NCBI GenBank assembly: GCA_024138025.1
Contig: JAMXBD010002484.1
Location: forward strand, 124,001 to 188,000
DNA length: 64,000 bases
Source of the DNA: Combretum micranthum
Lineage: Eukaryota; Streptophyta; Magnoliopsida; Myrtales; Combretaceae
Reading direction: 5' to 3'
Part shown: one piece after another, positions 37,604-47,673 of the stretch
How positions within the stretch are numbered: the stretch's first letter is position 1
Layout: every line of letters starts with the position of its first letter
The notes under the pieces: model-generated
What the model was told of the DNA's origin: nothing
The model's input: the letters and a program-made list of their open reading frames with translations, nothing else
Database searches by the model: none
Made by a program: the position numbers and the translations under genes

Positions 37604-39180
37604 CTTATACAAAAGAAATACCTAAAATGAGTATTCCATAGAACTTCTGCTTAAATTTTCTAACTCTATCTTCTATTTGCGGTAAAAATATGATTTGTGG
37701 AAATTCCAACTTAAAATAGCTATAACTAGCTCATTTTAACTCGGAAGTTCACATATTATATGTCGTTTTCTACCTACTTAAAGATCTATCCATTTCTAAG
37801 GTTATTTTTGTCATAAAAAGTTATTTGGGTTCCAAAACATCACGGTACATAATAGCTACGAAATTTCCAGCCCTTAAAAATATGATTTTCCAAACTTTTC
37901 TTCACCCAAAAATTCTTAAACAAATATGTAGATATTGTATATGGTTGGAAAAAATTTACTTTTGATATATAAATAGACTCATATTTTATTCATGATTTTG
38001 TTGGTGTTCTCTCAACCATTATTTTTTGTATAATGACTTGTCTTATGGTTTTGAAAAATTAGACTTCGAAAATTTTCTTTTTAAGTGGTTTGAAAGAAAT
38101 TACAAATTTTTTTGTTATTATAAATAAGTGTTTTCCTTTTTTATTTTTATTTCCTAACTCTTCAAAGATAAGTTAATTTATCAAATTTTGGTTCTTTAAG
38201 TTATCTACTAATTTTATTTCTAGTGATTGAAAAAAAAGGTTTTCAAATTTTTTTCTTAAGTTGTTGGTAGCATCTAATATTTTGAGTTGTATTAAACGTA
38301 TGTTCTCCCATTATATTTATGTTCTTATACTTTTTTAGAAAATAAGTTTAACATTTTAAAACTTTACGTTCTTAGGTTGTTGGCGAATTTTATTTCTCTA
38401 AGTTGGTTTCTAAAATAGTGAGTTGATTTTATCTTGATTTGAAATTTTATTCTTAATATTTATCAAGTGGTGGCATAATCCTTTTATATAAGTTTATAAG
38501 AAAAGCTTTCATAGAAAGAATTATCAACATTAGAACCTAGCAAAAATTCGATTTTGACTTTCAAAAGAGAATAATAATACTAAAAATTAAGTCTTGTAGA
38601 AGCTTACTTAATAAGTAATTTTCAAAGTCTATGATGAACCTATTTAAGTTTTATAAAAGATGTGGTTGGGTTAAAATCTTAAGTTTAAATGCTAAAAATT
38701 ATATTTTTATGGAGTATTTAGTTCCGATTTAGAAAAGAAATGAGTTCATTTTATTATTTGAAGCAATCTTTATTGTGACAGCATCATTATGGTCATGCAT
38801 GGATATGATTAAGTAGCTATAAGAAAGATGAGAACAATTCATGTAAAGAAAGATAGATTAGTCCCAAAAAGAAAAGAAAAGAAAAAAGAAAAGAAAAGAA
38901 GAGCAGTTTAGGCTCTAAGAAATGTAGATATATATATACACACACACACATAATGATATATATAAAGTTAAATTAGGAGCAATAATAACAACAATATATC
39001 AACATAATAACATGATAACAATATAATAACAATAATAACATAATGAAAGTTTAAGCATGAACAAGAACAAAATATAAACATATTGTTGCTTCCTTAACAT
39101 TATGATTTTAGAAAACACACACTATGGTCATGTAATGTTGCATGACATGAAGTAGAAATATTAGGAAGTTTTTTTTTTAC
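37604..39180 (-). other. Predicted intron in S5 (GT...AG, 1577 bp)
   Basis: Minus-strand donor TTTAG|GTAAAA at 39180-39179. The acceptor position reads TATAAG ending at 37604 and is weaker than in the other copies. Poly-T directly follows the donor. Confidence 0.4.
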
Positions 39181-39332
39181 CTAAAGTTTATGTATTAGTT
39201 GAAAGAGAAATGAAGTGTTGATAGTTTTAGGTAGATGACAGTTTTACAGAAAGAAAAGAGAGTTGAGAAGAGAATTTGGTAGAGTTTTGTTAAGATAAGA
39301 AAGTATGAAAAAGAATGAAGGAATGAGAGAGT

Positions 39333-39339
39333 ATTTATA
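39333..39339 (-). promoter_or_regulatory. TATA box of S5
   Basis: The minus strand reads CTCTATAAATACTC followed by a leader, equivalent to the TATA boxes of S2 and S3. Transcription would run leftward toward S4. Confidence 0.62.
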
Positions 39340-40007
39340 GAGTTTTGGAGTGAAAATTAGATGTAATAAAATTAATTAAAAAAGAAAAATAAAAGAGATA
39401 GAAGAGAGGGGGAGCATGGATGACAACAAGGAGGGAAAAGAGGAAACGTGATTAAAAATTAATTTTAGTAAAGAAAAGTACGTAATGTATAAGAGAAGTT
39501 TAATAAATAGTGATATTGGAAAAGTAAATATAAGAAATAAGTGTATAGGTTATAAGAAGTAGGTTGTAAGGAAAAATAGAGATAGATGCATAGTAGAAAT
39601 TATACAATGAATAGTAGATTAGACAATTAAATTACTGATAGTAAAGAAAGTATGTGTAATTATGTTATATCTGATATTTTTAGTTATCAAAAAATTGCGA
39701 AACTGATATTTTTGGAATCTAGTGTTATTGGAATATTTTACTATTCCAAGCACTAAGGCACAATTTTTGGAAATTGATCGCGTTTAGGTTCAAAACGAAT
39801 CAAATTTTGACAAATTCGATCTTTTTAAGCTATCTCATATTATTTCGAACTATGATCTACCATAAACTTATTTCTATTATTTTCAGGTTTCGAGCATGGG
39901 ATTGCTCGAATTACTACTAGTATGCGTTAATCCTTGTTAACTTTGAAGTTCTAATTTGACTTGGGTTAGGTTTACTCCAATTTTATCCTAAAATTGAGCA
40001 ATTTACA

Positions 40008-40540
40008 TCCATAGTGATGGCTGGAGACGAAATTTCAGTGATCCTTCCAAGTACACTGCCAATAAAGCTTAAGGATTCAGGAAGTTTCTCAATCTCATGC
40101 TTGATTGGGGAATTGCATGAAGAAAGAGCCTTGGTACATCTAGAAGTGAGCATCAATTTGACGCCATATTCGTTCTTTTTTTTTCTTTTTAACTTAAGCG
40201 ATATTCATTCTTTAAGTGGTTAGGTTTTGGTGAACCTCGTCCTACCAAAATGAGTTTACAAGTAGCAGATCATACAATGAACCTTCCTAGAGGGGTTATC
40301 AAGAATGTGCTCATGAATGTAGGAGATTTTATATTCCTAGTGGATTTTGTAATACTCGAATTGGATGAAGCTGAGGAAGTTCCTTTGATTATGGGAAGAC
40401 AATTCTTAGCTACTGCTAGAGCTGTTATTGATTTAAGGGAGGGTAAGTTAACACTCAGAGTTGGGGAGGAGGAGCTAATAATGAAAATTCTGATAGTATT
40501 TGACCAGTCGGTGATGTTTAATGACTCTTGTTTAAAATGA
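40008..40540 (+). pseudogene. Protease region of Athila-type element
   Basis: The frame picks up at 40017 with 'MAGDEISVILPSTLP-KLKD-GSFSI', the usual lead-in of the Athila protease. Where the catalytic D-L-G-A is expected it reads H-L-E-V (near 40137-40148), so the active aspartate is lost. A frameshift near 40180-40245 moves the rest into the frame 40250-40540, which keeps the conserved 'LQVADHTMNLPRGVIKNVL', 'PLIMGRQFLATARAVIDL' and 'LTLRVGEE' blocks. Non-functional. Confidence 0.78.
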
Positions 40541-40890
40541 TGGTATTGATGATTCTATTTCAGATTGCATGCAGGATACTCTTTGTAAGGATGTTATGGA
40601 GTTAGACATTACACATAGAGAGAAGAAAGACCCAAAGAACCTTGAGATGCAAGATGTTATAACTCCTCTAGGAGCTATTGAATAGATTTTAATTAAAAAT
40701 GGGTTCAAAGAGATATCTATAAGTTCTAAGGCATGGTTAAAAATTTCTATTGAAGAACCAACGACGTTAAAAAAAGAGTGCTTCATGGGAGGCAACCTAT
40801 GTTTAACTTAGGTAGGTTTTGTTTCTTTTTCTTAGATTTTTCTTTGCTATCGTTAGTCCTAGTTCTGTAATTTTGTAGGAGTATAACTGA
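40541..40890 (+). other. Pol deletion scar: protease tail joined to post-pol block
   Basis: After the protease tail (DCMQDTL-like, 40561-40590) an 'SIEEP' segment at 40746 runs straight into 'gacgtta-aaa...tgggaggcaacc' (40763-40796). In Athila/Tat elements that block normally lies downstream of integrase. RT, RNase H and integrase are therefore missing between them. The rest is untranslated. Confidence 0.65.
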
Positions 40891-41082
40891 GCCTATTGGC
40901 ATAGAAATGACTTTCAAGCTTTAAGTGTCTGAAAGATTAATTTTGTATTGTGTTTTAAGGTAAATGCTCAAGGTGTAAAAGGTAAGTTCCCATGCAATCA
41001 TTGTATTCGAATACAATTTGTGTTCGTCATCATACACTTACACTAAAATTTTCTATGGAAAAATCTCAGTCAACATAACCAT

Positions 41083-41345
41083 CAATACATAGCTTGTGCA
41101 CAAAGCTGTGTACTTTCCAAGAGATCTCGAGTTAATTCTTAAATCATATGCAATCAGTCTATACAGCCTATGTATGAAGGTAGTGTACATTCTCTCGACC
41201 CTTTTCCAAAAAGAAAAAAAAAACCTCATGTGCACGACCATCAAACACATCTCGTGTACAATTCTTGTGCACTTTTGGAGAGCTCTCTAGTCATTTTCAG
41301 AGCTCTACATGGCTACCATACACAAGTTGTGTATAAAAAGCCTTA
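41083..41345 (+). promoter_or_regulatory. Array of ACAAGCTGTGTA-type motifs before the env-position ORF
   Basis: Loose copies include 'agcttgtgcacaaagctgtgtac' in parts (41090-41113), 'cagcctatgtatgaaggtag', 'catctcgtgtacaattcttgtgcac' in parts, and 'cacaagttgtgtataaaaag' (41321-41340). The Athila LTR of this element has the same kind of array at 28850-29110. This looks like a copied or co-evolved upstream control region. Confidence 0.45.
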
Positions 41346-41362
41346 TATGCCTTACCACAGCC

Positions 41363-41372
41363 ATATAAATAG
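41363..41372 (+). promoter_or_regulatory. TATA-box candidate for the env-position ORF
   Basis: CCATATAAATAG is followed by CT-rich sequence to 41450 and a short exon ending at the donor at 41484. A second candidate, GTATAAAAAG, is at 41331-41340. The spacing fits a transcript start around 41395. Confidence 0.5.
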
Positions 41373-41483
41373 TTCCAATAGCCCCCACCCATTTAGTTAT
41401 TCACAAATCGTTCACTCATTACGATATTTGCTTTTTCTCTTCCTCTCTATGCTCCAACCACAACACGCTATAAAGAATCTAAG

Positions 41484-42204
41484 GTATGTATTCTCTTCTA
41501 CATCTCTACTTGATTTACCATAGATACTTTTCACTTCATGGATTTGGATTTTTGCGTCAAGATTTCTACACCATGTCATCCTTGCAAGTCTTGGGTATTT
41601 GTCACTTGTGCGCTATATCATGAATCTTGTATCTTCATACTTGTAAATCACATGCATGAATGATTTTGCTGGTCGATGAACCTACGTTGTACAAAATTCG
41701 CACTAATTTTTCAAGAAGCTTAGGTTCATTTTCAATTTTCACTTTTCATATAAATTGGGGCTTTGTTGTTTTTCATGCAATTGTTCCATTGTCTAACATT
41801 AATACACAAGTTTCATCAGGATTAATTGCATAAATCATCCCAATCGTGACATATAGGGTTTCAAAAGATGAAATTGGGATTCTCGTGATGTTGATATCTA
41901 AAGTACAAATTGATGGTTATTTTGATTGACTATCTTGTTCACAATTTGTAACAATTTCGTATACGAGCTTATGCACAACCATTTTTGCGCGCTCGTGTTG
42001 AAATCAAATTTTGTCACTTCATATCTTTACATAACTATCTTGCACATGTTATGTACGATAGCCATGTAGTCAAGATTTATGATTTTGTGCATTTTAATGA
42101 TATATCTTTAATGTATATAGCAAGCATTATTCATAATAACTTGATGCTTGTAATGTCACATTATTCTTTAAGGTGCTTATATGGCTTTAATTTTTGTTTG
42201 TTAG
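41484..42204 (+). other. Candidate intron before the env-position ORF
   Basis: Donor CTAAG|GTATGTATT at 41484. Pyrimidine-rich acceptor TTTTTGTTTGTTAG ends at 42204, directly upstream of the lysine-rich ORF. A short upstream exon has an ATG at 41449, but its phase is off by one from the ORF, so either a small indel has occurred or another start is used. Athila env-like ORFs are known to be expressed from spliced RNA; this case is inferred. Confidence 0.45.
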
Positions 42205-43700
42205 GGATAGGAAAGAAGGTAGTTTGCATTAAGAACCCATCTCCCTCTGTTGAACCATCCCGCTCTAAGAAACCTACTCCTACTCCCAAGGAGAAATCCA
42301 AATCCAGTTCTAAGAATCCACCTCCATCAAGTAAACCCTCTAGTTCAAAGAAACCTATCTCATCCCCTAAGAAAAAGGATGAACCATCAAAGAAATGGAA
42401 AAAGACTAAAGCTAAAGTAAATGATGAGGCCATCTACTATAGACATGTTTCTGAGATGTCATGGAGTAAAGAGAGAAGGGAAAGGTTTCTCGGTAAGCCA
42501 CTAAGTGCGCATAAGTATATTGATTGGGCATTATTGAGGAGCTATGGTATTGAAGCAGAGATCAAGCAGCTCTTTGCTTCTAGCCTACAGGAAATTCTTT
42601 TTTATTTTTACACCTCAACTTACAAGGAAATTATTATAGAGGTACTCTTTACTCTTGACCTTGAGGACAAGGATTATTCAAAGGAGGTAAATAGTTTTAT
42701 ATCTTATCAATCCTATGGGAAATATCATAGAATACATCTTGCAAAGTTTGTGTGCACATGGGACTATATAGTGAGGATTATATCCAAAGTGAGGAAGTTA
42801 AGAGCTTGCCAAATAATTGGCCACTAGGAGTCACGTAGCTAGGGTACTGGAAGGTATTATAGGGGTGTTGAGTATTTTTCTTCCAAATCTAAGGCATGTT
42901 TTATGGAGAATGTAAATTACAGAGTTATATATTGGATATTGGCAAACACTATGGTGCCAAGAAATTAGTACAAGATAGTGAACAACTTTGAGTTGTTCTT
43001 CATCTATAGCATTGCAACTCGCTACAAAATTAATGTAGGAGTTGAGCTAGCCCATTACCTCTACCACCAGGCATCAGATCCATGCTCAAAGGGCATACAC
43101 TGTGGTGGATACATCACAAGACGGCTATTGGGGATGAATGTTTTAAAGAACCAACTACTGGCACATCTTATGCACAAGTTACAAAGGTTACTAATGGACT
43201 TTTTGTTGGATGGGGGCTTGGAAAAGCTGATAAATACCCCTAATATAATGTATTATGCATCTCTTTAGTTTCAACAATTTAATTCTCTAGGTACTTCCAC
43301 TTCTCAAGTCCAATAAACTGTTGAGAAAAGGTTGGATAGAATGGAAACAACAATGAAAAAGGAACACAACAGATCCAAGAAATTTCTTGCATATATCATA
43401 GATTTTCTGCAGAGAATTACTTAATGCATGAAACCCCTTCCCACTAATGTTCCTTCTTATAGCAGCTCGCTCCTCTGATAGTGATGAAGAACTCCAGTTG
43501 AGGCTACTCCACCAGCTCCATCTAAAGGAAAAAAAGGCAGGGCAAAGAGAGACCTTCCTGAGCGAAGGGCGCAGCACAACAGCTACCACCAGAAAGTGAG
43601 GAAGTGGAAGATGACCATGATGAGGCTACTGGAGAGGAGAATGAAGAGGATGATGATACCAAGAGGAAGATGAGCAGGATGAGGATGACGATGATGAGTG
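42205..43700 (+). pseudogene. Athila env-position ORF (putative plant transposon protein)
   Basis: The first part is open to 42827 (the frame also extends upstream to 41985). It starts with ~65 residues rich in Lys, Ser and Pro, followed by 'RRERFLGKPLSAHKYIDW' and 'YKEIIIEVLFTLDL', then frameshifts. It continues at 42978-43268 with 'NNFELFFIYSIATRYKINVG', 'ELAHYLYHQAS' and 'GGYITRRL'. The end (43500-43700) is Lys- then Asp/Glu-rich. This layout matches the ORF after pol in Athila elements. No signal peptide is evident and no clear membrane segment survives. The function of this family is not established. Stops and at least three frameshifts make it a pseudogene. Confidence 0.72.
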
Positions 43701-43978
43701 ACGTGTTGTGTTATCTCCTGAATTGTTTTTCTTTGCAAGAACTTGTAGCTAGTTTGCTAATTCTAATTTGTACTGATATATAGAGCAAACTCTATGCCCT
43801 TATCTTTGATGATTTCCTGCAAGATTTATGAGGATAGTCTAACTTTTAGCTATTTTCTGGCTTCTTATTTTTTTTCCCATGCAGCATGAACTTCAATAGG
43901 TTCTCATTTTCTTAAGAAGCTGCTAAGCTTTGGCTCTTCATGAATGATTTCTTCACTTCTTAATGATGTTGACAATCT

Positions 43979-44000
43979 CAAAAAAAAAAAAAAAAAAAAA
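43979..44000 (+). repeat. Poly(A) tract
   Basis: A run of about 22 A between the env-position ORF and the pre-LTR block, lying about 280 bases beyond the last recognisable ORF sequence. Confidence 0.85.
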
Positions 44001-44080
44001 CTAGGAAGTCTTAGTTCCTTTTCCTTTTCATTTTCTTTTCTTTCTAATTTGTTTTTCCCTTGAGCTGATTTATTATAGCA

Positions 44081-44122
44081 GACATTAAGGACAATGTCCT
44101 ATTTAAAGTATGGGGAAGAGGT
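44081..44122 (+). other. Athila pre-3'-LTR block and purine tract
   Basis: 'gacattaaggacaatgtcc' followed by 'tttaaagtatggggaagagg' is the conserved segment that lies upstream of the 3' LTR in Athila/Tat elements. The purine run GGGGAAGAGG may be a plus-strand primer. Confidence 0.72.
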
Positions 44123-44850
44123 GCATAAGAAAGATTTATGATTTGGATCATGATTATAATGTTCTTATGCACTTTTATTCAAAAGTTCCCCCACTTAGAA
44201 GACATGAATTGTTAAAAAATTATGAAAATCTTGAAATTGTACTCATTATGATGTAGATTTAGCATTTATATGGTAAAGCGAAAATGATTCTGTGTGCCTT
44301 ACTTACCTATTTTGAACTTGGTCTACTTAGCTAAAGTTTAGGACAAAATCTAAGTGGGGCAAATTTACTTACCATTTAACGATTAAATTAAGAGTTATAG
44401 AAGAGGTCGAAGTCCCTAGTTTAAACTTAATGGTTGTGTTCCCAATCTTGTTGGTTAGTATGTTTACTTTTCAAAAACTTTGAGAGCCCTTCTAACCTTT
44501 TGTGAAAGGAATATATGAAATCAATCACTTGGTTATTCTTCTTGAATAATCTCTTTGAAAAATCAATCTATTGTTGTGCTAAACTGATAAATATAAAAAG
44601 CTTATTAGTATGGGCGGCTTTGGTCCCTTAGCAGATCAAATTCTGACCCCATTATTGATTATACAAGCTTCTTATACCCAATGGATTCTTGAAAAAAAAT
44701 TGAGCTGAAAAAAAGCAGGCAAAAATCCATCCATAGGAAAAGAAAAAGATAGGGACTAAAACCTCCCCTTCTGAAAGCTAATAAAAGAATTTTTGAAAAG
44801 GTTTTAATCAAAGAGGAAAAAAAATCTAGGAGAATGATGGATGCCATATA
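44123..44850 (+). other. Athila 3' untranslated region, cut by element A
   Basis: About 730 bases of non-coding sequence before the element A LTR. The 3' LTR start (TGATACGC) is not reached. Left candidate target duplication for element A is ATATA (44846-44850). Confidence 0.55.
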
Positions 44851-46751
44851 TGTAATATACAAGTAAATAAGTTTAAAGGAAGGACAAAAGTGTCATTTAG
44901 TATGAAATAAGAAGGTTATATAGTAAAAAATCTAAATATATATATTTTTATCAGATGATAAAGACATGACAAAGAATGGAATTTTACAGTTGTATATTGG
45001 CTAGTATGCTACTGACGTAGCAATCAACACTGCCAATATATGTGTCTGTGGCTTAGGTATCATTAAGCCAATGTTAAAATGAAGAAAAGCAATCAAAGTC
45101 ATCTACACTGCTAGCTTTGGTATGTACATCGCCGGTGGACATGCCGACGTACGTGTATAACAAAAATGACCCAAGAAGAATGGAAAATGGAATGGCCGCG
45201 AGCTTTAATGTTTACACTACCGGCCTTGGATTTACACGACCAACGTACATTGTAAAAACTACCAACATATGTGTACGACAAATGAACAATTGCATGATTT
45301 CTTTATATCTACTCTCTTGTTTCCTTCTCCAAAAGCATACCTAAACCTAGAAATCCACTCTATGAGTGTTCCTAACAACCAAGGGAATTCAGCAGATCCG
45401 ATCCAGGTAATTGAATCACTATCTTCTCTTTAGGAATTCAAAGAATCATTCTTTTTCCTTAGGGTTTTCTATTGGTTTTGAAGGAGCAATTGAGGAAGAA
45501 CCATAGTTTGCTTGGAGATTTAGATTCTTGGTGATCAAGAGGAATTGAGAATCAAATCTAGGTAAGTTTGATATATTCTTAATCTTTATGATATCATAGT
45601 TATGAGTTTTTGTTGATTTTTAGTCTGTTTGGCATTGAGTGGACTTCTAGGGTTTGGAGAATCTATTGAGGAGGTTGGTTCTTTTAGAGAATTTCTGCAT
45701 TTCAATCAAGGAGAAAGGTATGGATTTATGATTATTTTGGAATTAGGGTTTTAGATGATACTTAGATTAAAATTATTTTATGGAAAGAGATGTATTGAGA
45801 TTTTTATAATTATGTGATCAGGATTTTGTGGAATTATGATTCTACTCCTTGAGATCGATACAGGTGATAAATGGATCTAATTATATATAACTTTTAATTA
45901 TATCTTGCTTGTTGATTGTGTTTAGCTATTGTTAGTAAAGACAATGCAGAGTGTGATACTAACGTTGGCAACCTGATGATCTACGTGTGAGGTATTCCGA
46001 GTAAACTCGTGCATAGAAATGATTCTAAAAGTTTAGGATTGTGCATTGATGGCACTAGGCGATTAGGGAGTACCCAAATTCTATAAATGTACATATTATC
46101 TATTTTCTATTATGATTCTTTTTATGGAGTCATAAGTAACTCAAGGTGTGGAACTAGTGTACAATTATTCTAAATTGTGTTGCTTGCTGACTATGTTAAA
46201 AGATAATAATCTGCGTTTGTTGCATTAGAATAGATCGTATGTGATTATGTATGATGTGTGCTCATACACTTGTGTTTATGGTTTGGCATACTAGGCTAGT
46301 TTAGCTCACTCTTTTACCTTTTTTCAGGATTAGATGGAGATCAGGTATATTATGACTTAGCTAGATTTGATGCTTTTGTAGAATACGGGGAGGACGATAC
46401 TGTATCAAATTTCCCTGCTGATATTTGGACCATATGGAATGAGATTAGAATTTGAAGATTTTATGATACTTTCATGTTTTATGAGATTTTACACATTTTA
46501 TGAATTTTAGATTTTATTATGAGATTTCCTGTTATGTTATAAGTTTGGATTAAGTTGGCTTTAGTTTATGCCAACAAGATTATTCATGATTTTTTATGTC
46601 TATGAGATTTTCTAAACAGGTATCCTTTACATATAAGTATTGGATATAAATGATTTTGATTAATTATGGATTAGTGTTTCATAGCCTTAGCATGTCCAGC
46701 TGTTTTATGGGTACGTGATGGGTTGTAATGCCATCAAGTTAGGGCGTTACA
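44851..46751 (+). repeat. Element A 5' LTR (1901 bp)
   Basis: Starts TGTAATATAC and ends GGGCGTTACA. Between 45000 and 45290 it holds several copies of a motif close to CCAACGTACGTGT (for example 45146-45160, 45239-45252, 45264-45279). A TTTATATCT TATA candidate is at 45301 and a CT leader follows. A donor-like CCAG|GTAATTG is near 45404 and an acceptor-like CGATACAG at 45855-45862. The ORF across 45117-45344 is LTR sequence, not a gene. Confidence 0.85.
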
Positions 46752-46758
46752 ACTTTAT

Positions 46759-46770
46759 TGGTATCAAAGC
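46759..46770 (+). other. Primer-binding site of element A
   Basis: TGGTATCAAAGC starts seven bases after the LTR end. It is complementary to the 3' end of initiator tRNA-Met, with one change from the usual TGGTATCAGAGC. Confidence 0.85.
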
Positions 46771-46956
46771 TATAGGTTTTGATCTTATTAGATTTAAGTT
46801 ATGAAATCGTTAGGACGACGAGCACTGATGAGAGGTATAATAAATGGGTTTAGATTGCTTTTAGTATATATGTTGTTATTTTATAGTATCTATAATGTAT
46901 TGATCTTTATAGCATATTACATCTTGTTATTATGTTTCTATATTTAACCTGTTAGC

Positions 46957-47673
46957 GTGCCTCTAAGAAGAAGAGAAGCTGATGTTGGTTCCTCCAAAGC
47001 TGGAGAGGAGGAAGTTAATGGAATACCACATATAGACCAATCACCAAAGAATCTTCCGCTTATAAACCAACTGACTCAGGCGACGTTGCTTAATTGATGC
47101 AAGCGGTGAATACATTGCTTGGAGTGGTTGCACAACAACATCAAACTATGAGGCAAGATGTGGATTTAATATAGACCAATGCTGACGCCTAGAGGCAAGA
47201 GAGTTAGAGGAATAATGGGAATGGAGGAAATGGGGCCATATATGCTGATGTGTTGAGCCTTAACAAATTTATAAATCTGGTATACAAGTTTGAGCTAGTA
47301 CCAGGAAGACCATTAGATGCTTAACTTTGGATGGAAGAAGTTGAGAAAACTTTTGTTGCTTTAGATATACTAGAGAACAACAGAGTAGAGTATGCCTCCT
47401 ATTTGCTAACTAGGGAAGCTAATAATTGGTGGATGAGAACCAAACGACATATGGTTGGAGTAGTTACTTGGCAGATGTTCTAGTAAGCTTTCTATAGGGA
47501 GTTTTTCCCTGATGGTGTGAAGCAGAAGATGCTTCGAGAATACTACACTTTGTAGCAGGGAAAGATATCAGTAGAGGAATAAGAAGCAGAGCTGTACAGA
47601 TTAATGGGATTCCTTCCTGATCCTTTGAAGGAAAGTGAAGAGGCTAAGGTTAGCACGTTCATTACTGGGCTAG
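46957..47673 (+). pseudogene. Gag, N-terminal part (element A)
   Basis: The frame begins where element B has ATG, but here the codon is GTG (46957), followed by P-L-R-R-R. The retrotransposon-gag core is clear: 'ANNWWMRTKRHM' (47428-47463), then 'YREFFPDGVKQKML' (47491-47533), 'QGKISVEE' and 'EAELYRLMGFLPDPLK'. It is cut at 47673, inside the target duplication GCTAG, by S6. In-frame stops include 47172, 47190, 47322, 47481, 47484 and 47553. Gag continues at 56694. Confidence 0.78.

Larger units (their letters stand above)
32427..40007 (-). mobile_element. LTR-S copy S5, split 1 bp inside its terminus by S4
   Basis: S5 occupies 32427-32432 (TGTAAC, a changed TGTCAC terminus) plus 36425-40007 (ending GCAATTTACA). 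Its outer flanks are TCCAC (32422-32426) and TCCAT (40008-40012), a 5-bp duplication with one change. The Athila reading frame from gag into protease stays in register when the whole block and one duplication are ignored, which supports both outer boundaries. S5 has a minus-strand TATA box (39333-39339), a donor at 39180 and a tandem array at ~37080-37215. It resembles S3 at its TGTCA end. S5 went in first; S4 then landed in its end. Confidence 0.8.

Noticed and set aside
32427..40007. A single palindromic transposon with two U3-type outer ends
   Set aside because: The arms differ clearly (S5 resembles S3, S4 does not). The junction also resolves as a second insertion with its own GTCAC duplication, so two separate events explain it better.
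41170..41523. 117-residue frame rich in His and Ser
   Set aside because: It lies in the motif array and promoter-like region before the env-position ORF, crosses the candidate donor and has no family features.
45117..45344. Frame shared by both LTRs of element A (also 60796-61023)
   Set aside because: It is duplicated only because the LTRs are duplicated, and it spans the motif array, TATA candidate and leader.
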